Source of the DNA: Gnetum montanum
Lineage: Eukaryota > Streptophyta > Gnetopsida > Gnetales > Gnetaceae
Direction: 5' to 3'
Length of the DNA stretch: 62,430 nt
Assembly (NCBI GenBank): GCA_015680685.1
Contig: MNCI01003588.1
Span: forward strand, 6,004-68,433
In this document: positions 11,030 through 21,127 of the stretch, piece by piece
How positions within the stretch are numbered: position 1 is the stretch's first letter
Layout of the letters: each line of letters begins with the position of its first letter
Translations under genes and position numbers: made by a program
Notes under the pieces: generated by a model
The model's input: only the letters and a program-made list of their open reading frames with translations
The model's database searches: none
Told to the model about the DNA's origin: nothing

Positions 11030-14000
11030 TTTCACTGCCACGCTACAAGTCTTTTCCAGTATCTTAATCTCTTGCTCCACTAGGTCCTGCACCTCCATTT
11101 GGATCCCACATAAAACAAAAATAAAATAATGAGTTGAATTACAACAAGGCTCTCATGAAATAGATTGTGATACAATAAAGAGTGGCTAACCTGAGACGGG
11201 CCCACATCCATCTCGAGGGGTATCTTATCCATGCCAGTTGGTAGACACCGTAGAATCTCCTCCTTGGTTAGGTTGGTCCAATCTTCTTTCCCCAGATCAA
11301 TGCTTGTCACAACTTTTTCCTTCTCCATAGCCATCTATCTAGGTGGCCCTAGAGAAAAGGTGGTAGTAGTGGTCTCCTTGGAAGGTAAGGTCATCTCTCT
11401 TTTGGGAGATTCACTAACCACTACCTGTTGCATAAATTTTTCATAGGCCTTAGCAACACCGATCACATAGAGAAATAGCTTATGGGTATGCAACTCAACG
11501 AAAGCATCCTGATATTTCTAATGGTAGGTAGCACGTTCCACTTTGTACATGTGCTTATGGTTCTTCTATGCTTGCCCCCATTCGTACACTTTGGCATTGT
11601 AGTCCTTCCAGTCTTGGTTTTTATGGGTTAGTAGGTCCATTTGCAAGCGTTGCTCAATGATCTCACGAGTGGCCTCGTTCTTACCCCATACGACTGATCA
11701 ATATCTTGCATAATTAATTATAGTTGTATGCCAGTTGCCATCAAAGGTGTCATGAGCCATCAAAAATTCATTTCATGACCGTAAATCCTCCAACTCAACT
11801 ACTTGGCTAGCCTTCTACTTTTCAAGTTTTTGCACCCTCTTCCAGAGGTCCTCATTGACACTCCTACACTCCCACAATGATCATGCTGAGTATAGTGCAC
11901 ATTTTCTCATTTCCTTGTATACATCATGAGGCACCTCAATCACCTTTGGTGGGAGGTCAGGCACAACGTCAACCTTGATTGCCTGTCTAGGGTCCCACTT
12001 AAGATGAGAGGCTGTCAATCACACATGAGAAAGCATTAGTCATGCAATGCTAGAAAAATACAATAACTTAGAGAGTTCAACGTTGTAATTTGAACACACC
12101 TATCTTAGGATTAATCTACCTTAGGCGGTCAATCATGTCATCAACCACCCCCTCCATAAAGGCAAATTTGTTTGGGGTCTCGATCCATGGTTGGAGGCAT
12201 ATTGAAGAAGAAGAATTAGGAACCTTAGCAGTAGTGTCTGCTACGTAACAAAACATGTTAATAATGGTGAAGAGGAGGATAAAAAAATTGAAAAGTAACA
12301 AAAATGATAATACAAAACTCCTACCAAGCAAACCCTTAGGGGTGAGAGCAGGGGGATCTCCCATCAGTATACTATCAAGAAAATGGTCAAACTCACTGGC
12401 ATCAAAATGTAGCCCTTTCCCCTCTAGCTGACTCAATAGTGTAGCGGCATCTTCGATCATCATATGCCCCTTAGGTGCTGGGGCACTCCCACAAAATGAT
12501 CATCGATAGCAGGGGCCTCTTCCTCTACAGCAGGGGCCTCCTCCTCTGCAGTCGGGGCCTCTTCTTCTTGTACAGTAGGGGCCCCTACCTTAAGAGCCAA
12601 AACTTCTTCTTCTTCTTCTATTAAACACGTCTAAAGTAAGTAGGCTAGTCTAACAAAAAAGGAAGAGGGGTAACTAACAAGACAATTAAATGTACTTACC
12701 AACAGATGCAAGATGCACCTTACGAACCTTGATCCATAACCTTTTGCTTCTTTCTTCATTAGTGTGGGGAGGTTCTTCCAAGGGATGAGACTTTTTGCAT
12801 TACAACTTGGATTTCACTGTTTTAGTAATGAGATGTACCTCCCTTAGCACATTTCCTGTGTTAGTGGGAGGTGCCTCTCTAATGCTTTCTGGTGCACGAA
12901 AGGAATGTCCCACCAGATCCTTCATTATTATCAAAAGAGGTTTCCCAATAGCTTCTGGGGGATCTTGGGATCGGGTGGTGTGGAATACTTGGCAGATCCA
13001 TGATTTGGATATCTGGGTGTAATCTTGTAGCACCTAGACACCATTCTCTTAGACCACAAAGAATTTAGTGAATCGTCATAGGTAGGCTATGAAGAAGGTG
13101 AAGTGTACATTGAAACACACATCAAGTTTCTCACAAAGCTTAACCATTTCAGCCCGCAAACCTTTGGAAAGGTACCTGGCCCAATTATAGCAAGTCCCTT
13201 CTTCCATGACATCCCTCATAATCCAAGCCTGCTCTACTCCAAGAATTTTTCCTTAGGAGAGTAACTTGGGGAATGCACAATCCCGGAAGACAGGGTAAAG
13301 CTTTTGGGCTACCCCTGGCTTGACCTTATGCATGTAAATCCCTTTTCAGTCTTTGCTCATCCCTAGCCATTCTTCTATATCCTCTTGATGGTTTACATCC
13401 TTGCTAGTCTTATCTCCTATTGGTAGACCATAGGAGGGAACACTGAAAAGATCAGCAAAATGGTTGTCATTAATCTTAAACACCACCCACACACTGTGAA
13501 CTTGTGTGCAGAAGCGATAAGCCTTTTCTGAAAAAGAATCAATGAGGGAGAGCATTTCCATAGCTGGAATGCTAGGATTCATTGCTAAAAATAGGTCCAT
13601 CAACCTAGCCTTATAAACATTATGAACAAGGGTGATTGGGGCCCCATTGCATAGCCAACGTTGAGTCTCTTCCACCTCCTCGTATTTAAATAAGAGGTTA
13701 GTTTCATCACGTCTAGAGGTGATTACTGTAACCTCTTGGGATTCGCCTGCTACTACAATAATCAATGAAAAAATGAACAAAATGTAAAAACAAAATCAAT
13801 TACTTGAACACATGAAAAAAATGCATAATCTAACACACCGGGTGTGAATGGCGTGGGAAATGGTGGGATTTCCACTAAAACGTCTTCTATGGTAAGCACT
13901 CGGTGAGATGCCCATTCACCATCCAACCATCCAAGTTCTTCACATTTCACATAGAAATTGGCATACTTGGTTGGACAGGTTCTGAAATCAGCCCCAAGAT

Positions 14001-14646
14001 GTTTTATGATGCTGGTGCATATGTTCCCGATAGAAGAGAACTCTTGCAAAGCCGTTTGGGCCAACGCCAATGTCTCCTTATGATCGTGAAGACCATCCTT
14101 GTAAATTACAAACCTGGTAACATTTAGAGTATAATAAGCATTTTTACTATGCAAGAAAAATGATACAACATGTCTAAAACATCTTCATAGGACTCACCCA
14201 CTGGCACAATAGACTGTCCTAGGTGGGTTTTTGAAGAAAGTGTCCATGTGACGGGAAATGAACAATGTGTTGTATTTATGATAACACTTAAATTCAGGCA
14301 TGGCCCAAATCCAACACAAGCGTCTTAAGCCTCTTGGGTGTTGATTTAAGCCTTCTACCCCTTCGCCTGCAATCAACCCATTAGCCATGAACTTCAAGAT
14401 GCCTCAGTTTGCCCTAGGCAAAAGTGTTTCAACAAGCACAACAGCTATCTTGGTCAACAAGTGTGACCACACTATCAAATTGAAGTGACGAAGGAAGAAC
14501 TCTATTAATTCTCATGCACCTTCTCGGAAACACACTACTTCATCCCCTACCCACAGATGGGGAGGGGGGACATTGGCCACGAGTGCACTCAGGCAACACA
14601 AGACTCTTATTAGCTCAAGCACAATTAGGATGGGTTTCAACATGAC
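11030..14646 (-). pseudogene. Element 1 antisense multi-exon gene (extra ORF)
   Basis: A gene on the strand opposite gag-pol, homologous to 48367-51931 of element 2. Exons by comparison: 14198-14646, 13839-14113, 12700-13746, 12325-12630, 12120-12237 and 11191-12011, perhaps with a short last exon to about 11030. The five introns between these six exons are GT-AG, 69-108 bases long; reading phase is kept where checked. The 1047-base exon encodes a region with W-L-C-N-G-A-P, DWLGM and a Y-N-W-A-R-Y-L segment; its pattern resembles the Pfam putative plant transposon protein family (by eye). The exon at 12325-12630 has acidic EEEAP repeats. The exon at 11191-12011 is charged and probably coiled-coil; element 2 lacks it. 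The first exon was not found. Several stops make it a fossil. Function unknown. Confidence 0.78.
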
Positions 14647-14749
14647 CTTGCATGACATAACATAAAGCGTTAGTACAATGTTCAAGTGATGGCTAATGAA
14701 TAGTGTAGTGTAGCCCTTGGTGTACAAATTTTCCTCTAAGTATGAAACA

Positions 14750-15900
14750 ATATGTCCTTGGCATGATGAAATAAAGCCAAACATTACATGTAGTGTAGCA
14801 GGTACCCTACATAGCATAGTGGCAGGGTGTTACGCGTAGTGTAGCATAGCGGGTACACCCTGCACAGCGTAGCAGCTACGCCCTACAAAACATAGTGTAG
14901 TAGGTACACCCTGTGCAGCATAGCGTAATAGCTACACTTTGCACAAGAGTAGCAACTACGTTACATGTAGCATGGCATGATGACCACACGTTGTGCAGCA
15001 TAGCAATGTAGCAAGTATGACAGGTGTAACAATGTAACAAGCATAACAACGAAGTAGGTACAACACTGTAACAAGCGTAGCAGTGTAGTGGATTTGCCAA
15101 CATAGTAGCATAGCAAGTATGATAGGTGTAACAGCATAGTAAGAATGGTAGTATAGCAGCGTAGCGTAACAGGCACCAAAAACGTAACACAACCCATCAT
15201 TCACGCTAACAAAAATGACACAGCATAAAAAAGAACATACAGTGTTCTTGTTGCCCCGGCCCTATTCCATTGCATGAAATGTAGCAAAATAAAATACAAA
15301 AAAAATGGAAAACTCTTCTTACATGTGCTACGCTATGTTGTACATGTGCTATGCTACCTAAAAAATTTGCAAACTAGAATTTCCTCCATGGGTGCTATGC
15401 TACATTGAACATGTGCTACGCCGCCTAGAACCTCCCAAACCCTTGCAATGGTGCATCGCCCATTTCCAACAATGGTGGTTAGGGTAGCACCACGTGCCAA
15501 TCGTGGCATAGCAATTACTTCAGCCACTACAGCCAAACCAGTGATAGCCATAGCATAGCAGCTAAAGCGATAGCCAAGGTAATAACAATAGTCACAGTGT
15601 AGCAATAATGATGACCATAGTAACTAAGATGTGGTGACCATAGTGACAATGCCACTGAATAAATTACACAATGTAGGCAAGGGTAGTGTAGTGAATTACT
15701 GGGTGGGTGGGGCCTCCTACCACTCCTCAATGCGTGCCTTAGGGAGATATCTCAGGGTACGCTCCCCTTCGTCTACATTAGCAAGCCCCTGATGCCTACA
15801 TTCACTGTTACGCACCATTGTACTATTGAAAAAATTAGGTGTATCGATTGCTATGCTACTATTGCTACACTATCTCTTAGCTCAACCGCGCTACGCTCTA
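14750..15900 (-). repeat. Leader of the antisense gene, GCGTAGC-type repeats
   Basis: About 1.1 kb of degenerate GTAGC, GCGTAGTGTAGC and TAGCATAGCG words lies between the TATA box at 15951 and the first recognised exon at 14646. The same words fill the LTR U3. Long open frames in several registers (14876-15204) come from the repeat and are not genes. A first exon and first intron are expected here but were not resolved. Confidence 0.65.
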
Positions 15901-15950
15901 GGTGTTAACTCTAATAGTGAAAGTAACAAGATTACCATGGGGTAATCCCC

Positions 15951-15959
15951 TATTTATAG
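15951..15959 (-). promoter_or_regulatory. TATA box for the antisense gene, element 1
   Basis: CTATAAATA on the minus strand, about 160 bases from hairpin array B1. Element 2 has CTATATATAG on its antisense strand at the matching place (48125-48134), about 200 bases from its array. Confidence 0.65.
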
Positions 15960-16114
15960 CCTACATGGTTAAAATACCTGTCACTTTTCGGAGTGTTTCA
16001 TGTCCCACACCCCATGCGTAACACAGGACATCCCTATCCCCTGCAGCATAGCATGGGTCTACTGTAGTGTAGCACGTAAATGAACTAAAGTTTTCACCTC
16101 ATTTTTACAATTTG

Positions 16115-16312
16115 GCTTAACTATGGTCTGCTACGACCTTAACCTGGAAATTCTAATTTACAACATTACATGGTTACGGTCCGCTACAACCTTAAAATGG
16201 CAATTTTAGCATTCCCTTTACATTTTTAAACCTAGTGATGGTCTACTACGACCTTAAACTGGTGACCTTGACTTATGATTTTGTATGGTTACGGTCCACC
16301 AAGACCTTAACT
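16115..16312 (+). repeat. Hairpin array B1, antisense-gene/RT boundary
   Basis: Four units with spacers: GGTC-TGCTAC-GACC, GGTC-CGCTAC-AACC, GGTC-TACTAC-GACC and GGTC-CACCAA-GACC, each followed by CTTAA or TTAAACT. Three stems are perfect. The matching array of element 2 uses GGCC/GGCC, a paired change. The last unit runs straight into RT coding sequence. Confidence 0.8.
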
Positions 16313-19300
16313 AAACTTTACCAGGTTGGGTTCATTCGGGCGGTTGATTATTTGGAATGGGTGTCAAACATTGTTGTCATTTCTAAGAAAATAGGAGGTA
16401 TATGAATTTGTATAGACTTCTGGGATTTGAACAAGGCACCGATTAAGGACAATTTCCCATTGCCTAGCATCCACCAACTTATCTATACTACGGCCAGTCA
16501 TGCCTTATTGTCCTTTATGGATGGATTCTTAGGCTACAACCAAGTCTGCATAAACCCAGAGCATCAGTTACCAACTACCTTCATGACCCCTTGGGGAACC
16601 TTCTACTACACAATGATGTCCTTTGGGCTAAAGAATGCAGGAGTGAAATACCAGTGGGCGATGACCTACATCTTTAGTAATTACCTTTTAGAGAAGCTAA
16701 ATGATTATGTGAATGATATAGCCGTTAAGTTTGAAAAGGCTACTGACCATGCAAACAACCTAAACTTGGTCCTTCAACATTTTCGCAGGTATGAACTTCA
16801 CCTCAACCCCAAAAAATGTATTTTCAGCGTCAAAACTAGATGCATGTTAGGCTTTGTAGTGTCGGAAATGGGGATACGTGTAGACCCTGATAAAGTTAAA
16901 GATATTATTAACTTGGTACCACCGAAAAACCTTAGGGAATTGTGCATGCTATAGGGTAGGATACAATTCATAAGAAGGTTCATTACAAGGTTAATAGACA
17001 AGTTGCATCCAATGCAACACCTGCTAAAAAACAAGGTCAACTTTGAATGGAAAAACCAATGTTAAGAAACTTTTGATAGCTTAAAGAAAGGGCTGGTCCA
17101 TCTTTCCACTATTTACCCTCCATAGAGAGACAAGCCATTATTCATTTACCTTGCCACCTCAGACACATCTATCACAACCTTGCTTTGCCAAATGAGGAAT
17201 GACGGTTCCAAAATCCCTATCTATTATGTGAGTCATGCCTTGATAGCTTATGAAGCCAAATACAACGAAGTAGAAAAAAAATATCTTGCTTTAGTATTTG
17301 TGCTTAAGAAATGGAGGCATTACTTGTTTCGTAGTTAAGTAAACATTATTTGCAAGAATAACATACTTCAGGCTATTACAACCAACATATATGAAAGTAG
17401 TAGGATAGCCCAATGGAAGGTCATAACTGTGGAATTTGACCTACACTATGTAGCACAACCATCTGTAAAAGGTCAAGCTATAGCTATGCAACTTACAACC
17501 TCGCCTATCAATGACTAGGCAGTGATAGAACCTGAGTTCCCAGATGAACATCTTAATAGCATAAGCCCAGTACCAATATACTTCGAAGCCATTCTCCACT
17601 TTGACAGGGCTTCAACTACACAAGGTAGTAGTGCTGCTGTGGTTCTCACACTTCCCTCTGGGGAGATCAAACCTTGTGCATATCACTTTACATTCCTTTG
17701 CACAAACAATGTGGTGGAATACGAGGGTCTCCTTAGGGGCATTCTAGCATTCCAAGAGTTGGGGATCCAAAGCCTAGTAATTCAAGGTGACTCACAACTA
17801 GTTGTTAACCAAGTAGTAGAGGTATACGCTTGCAAAGCACAACATCTACAACCTTATTGTGATTTGGCCAAGCACTTGCTAAAGTAGTTCACAACCCTAG
17901 ATGTCCAACATGTGCCTTGCAGTGAAAACACTATAGTAGATGCATTAGCCACATTAGCACTAAGCATGCCATCACGTATTTTTTCTACCTTACCCACTTC
18001 AATAGTGGAATGCATCGATCCCATCATTCACACAGTACACATCGCATCTATAAGTACAACACATACTCAAGAATGGTATGACAACATTAAAGCATACCTC
18101 CAACATGGTGAACCCCCACACAACTTGACACCTGCCCAAAGGGATGCACTACGAAAATGAGCATGGCAATATGTCCTCTTAGGAGACAACACTTTATGCA
18201 AACACTCTTATGATAGGATATTCCTAGCTTGTGTTAGTGGGGACGAAGCACAAAAAATTGTGGATCAAGTCCATGAGGGATTGTGTGGGGCACACATAGC
18301 TCCCAGGGCTATGGCAGTAAAAATCAGACGTTTAGGCTACTACTGGCCTTGCATGAAATGTGATTGCATTGCTAAAGTAAGGACATGTGACCTATGTCAA
18401 TGCCATGGGAACCTTATACACATATTGCCTACTGAATTACATACCACACAAATCACATGGCCTTTCCAACGTTTGGGACTAGACATCATAGGACCCATTA
18501 CACCTAAGTCTTCTACAAGGCATCGTTTCATTATTTCCGCAACTGAACACTTTACAAAATGGGTAGAGGCTATTCCCCTTAGAAAGACCACATCCCAACG
18601 GGTTTGCAACTTCATTTTGAACAACATAGTGACACAATTTGGCCTTCCCATGACTCTTGTGACTGACAACGGGCCAAAATTTAGTAGCGCAAAGACCAAA
18701 GCTTTTTGTAAAATCCTTGGTATCAAACATTCTTTCACATCGCCATATTACCCCCAGGAAAATAGTCAAGTAGAGGCTACCAACAAAGTCATCATCAACC
18801 TCTTGAAAAGGATGCTTATCATCAGCAAGAGGTGATGGCATGAGAAAATTCTTTACGTGCTTTGGGCTTACAGCATGACATGCAAAATAGCTATAGATAA
18901 GACTCCATATAGTCTTGTATACAGATCTAAAGCAGTGTTACCGCTTGAATTGCAGGTTCCATCACTTCGAATGATCCTTTCAAACATCATGGACGAGGCT
19001 CAAAACAACAAGTCGAGGATCATTGATCTTAACTTCGTAGAGGAGGAGTGCACCCAAACATTTAGCTGCATCAAATGGCACCAAGACAAGCAATGGTGGA
19101 AACATCACTGCAATTTGCACCAACGACCAATCCAAAAGAGGAACTTAGTCCTCAAGTTTGTTCGTGAACCCATGAGAAAATTCTCACCCAATTGGGAAGG
19201 CCCCTTTGTAGTCACAAAAGCATATGAGAATGGGGCATTCAAGCTAGCTAACGTAGATGGCAATGAGTTCGCAAACCTTGTCAACCATTTGTACCTGAAG

Positions 19301-19315
19301 CCATACTACACTTAA
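16312..19315 (+). pseudogene. Element 1 pol: RT, RNase H, aRNase H, integrase (decayed)
   Basis: RT (about 16312-17000) has VSNIVVISKK, FPLPSIHQL and MTPWGTFYYTMMSFGLKNAG, but the catalytic YVDD reads YVND (16705-16716). The RNase H connected to RT lies at 17100-17500. A second, archaeal-type RNase H follows (17522-17890) with FDRAS, VEYEGLL and GDSQLV. Integrase has an HHCC zinc finger (18262-18420), a core with LDIIGP, VTDNGP and the glutamate in QVEATNK, and a C-terminal NWEGPF stretch. About 170 residues of the RT N-terminus present in element 2 are missing at the junction with array B1. Multiple stops. Confidence 0.9.
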
Positions 19316-19351
19316 CATGCAAGATTACACCGAATGTGGAGCAAGGTAAGT

Positions 19352-19688
19352 AGATCATCTACTATGATGTAAAACTAGCATAGATAGTCCACTATGACTA
19401 TAAACTAGCACAACTCATCCACTATGACGTAAAACTAGCATAGATTATCCTTGAGCCATGACATAAAACTGGCACCCATAGCATAGTTTGCTATGACCTT
19501 AAACTGCCCATCCCTCATTCGCTACAATGTTAAACTAGCACAGCAGTCTACTAGGACCTTAAAATAGCACATCGATTTGCTACGACCTTAAACTAGCACA
19601 TCGGTTTGCTAGGATCTTAAAATGGCACGTCACAATCTACTGGGACCTTAAATTAGCACATTCAATGGTCTACCAAGATCTTAAATTG
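19352..19688 (+). repeat. Hairpin array A1, downstream of integrase
   Basis: About eleven units of 30-35 bases, each a 4-5 bp inverted repeat around a loop of usually 6 nt, followed by AAACTAGCA. Stems vary while pairing is kept: CATC/GATG (19356-19369), TAGTC/GACTA (19385-19400), CATT/AATG (19516-19529), GGTC/GATC near 19667. Some units are eroded. It starts about 40 bases after the integrase stop. Confidence 0.82.
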
Positions 19689-21113
19689 GGTTCGTAATGT
19701 AATGCCTCCCAGCTCACACATGTGAACTTGTGAACAAACGAGCATGCACATATTTGAGTTTCTTAGACAATATGGGGTGGGACATTGTAATTCTAGAATG
19801 GAGTTCATGTCATCAAGGAAAAATCCTCTAGGACACATGCAGCATCATCACCCCTAGCATCTTGCTGATCCTCCAGAGATGTTGTTTGACATCTTGCTGA
19901 CCTTTCGGAGCTACCGCTATTGTTTCCAATCATCTTGGTCATAGCTCTCACTGTCAGAACCTATTGTTGGAGTCCCAGCACTATTGTGGCCCAGCCACAA
20001 TGCTACCATCCTCTAGCCCTTGCCACTATCAAATTTTGAAGAAGCATTTAGCTATTAGGCTTGTCACCTTACAATTGGATTTCATGATGCTTGCCTTTGG
20101 TGGGGATTCCTGAGCACCTGCATCATCATTTCTCCTAACCTCTTTATTGCTCATTTTTGACTGGCCATTGAAAATTTTTAGCCTACTGCTACTGAAGCTT
20201 GCATTGGCTTTCCTGATTTGGAAATTGCACATGTCAGACATGATACTTGCCACCTTGGCAATGTCCCAAGAAAATAGGACTTTGCCCTCACTTCACTTGA
20301 TGGTTGTTTTTTTCTGGTTTTCTCTCTGTTGCATTCGTAGGATAAAAGCCAAGATGGCATAATTCAAAAATGCATTGCACCATGAGAGTGAGACACTACA
20401 TTGTTCTGAAGCACCCACTTTGATTAGCCTAACTACTTGAGAGTGCATGCCCCATTCTTCCTTTAGCCAATGTAATCCCCATTTCCTATACTTACAGTCT
20501 CCGATATCTTTTTTGCAAGCTTTCCCAATGCACATAAATCCCTCTCCCATGCCCAAACACAAAGCCCATGATGGATTTAACGCAACTCATCCCATGGGAA
20601 GCCTCTATAGGTAGGTCAAAGCCCCATATAGATGTAACACGAACTCATCCTAGGGAGGAAACACTTGTCCTACAGCGATGACAAGGTTTCCTTCAAATGA
20701 ATATGGGTGTGCAAGAAAAAGCATAAAAAACACAAAAAAAAGAGACAAGTGCCTAAAAAATGGCATGATAGCTACTTTGCAATCATTTTAGCTATGGATT
20801 GACCATCTTTGAGCACTCTAGTGAGAGGTTGAGATCCAAAGAGAAATACACCCATGCGTGCTGATTCCCTGACAAGCATTCCGATGAGGGATCATACTAT
20901 GGTAATGATTATCATGATAATGTATCCTACACATTTCCTAAACCTATTGCCTCAAAATTTTCCCCTTCCTCTATCATATTTAGCTTTCCTAGCACTCCCA
21001 AGCATAGCAAAGCATTATCTGAGTGGGCACTGACAAATGGTGTGGATGTTACGTTCAGCATGGTGTTTTGTGTTCTTTTTCAATCTCTCTCGGGTAGATC
21101 CTCTAGACATCAA
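19689..21113. other. Element 1 3' region, no gene recognised
   Basis: About 1.4 kb between the hairpin array and the polypurine tract. The minus strand is open at 20293-20562 and 20029-20253, with a lysine- and tryptophan-containing product I do not recognise. It could be a captured host fragment or chance. The rest shows no motif. Confidence 0.45.
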
Positions 21114-21114
21114 C

Positions 21115-21127
21115 AAAGAGGGGCCAT
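21115..21127 (+). promoter_or_regulatory. Polypurine tract of element 1
   Basis: AAAGAGGGGCCAT directly before the 3' LTR. The same tract, AAAGAGGGGCCAA on the minus strand, precedes the 3' LTR of element 2. It primes plus-strand synthesis. Confidence 0.8.

Noticed and set aside
14876-15204. Three overlapping long minus-strand frames with Cys/Tyr/Leu-rich products
   Set aside because: Open in more than one register because the GCTACGC-type repeats lack stop codons; composition follows the repeat.
18397-18841. Minus-strand frames of 113 and 120 codons inside integrase
   Set aside because: They are antisense shadows of the conserved integrase frame at 18260-18835.
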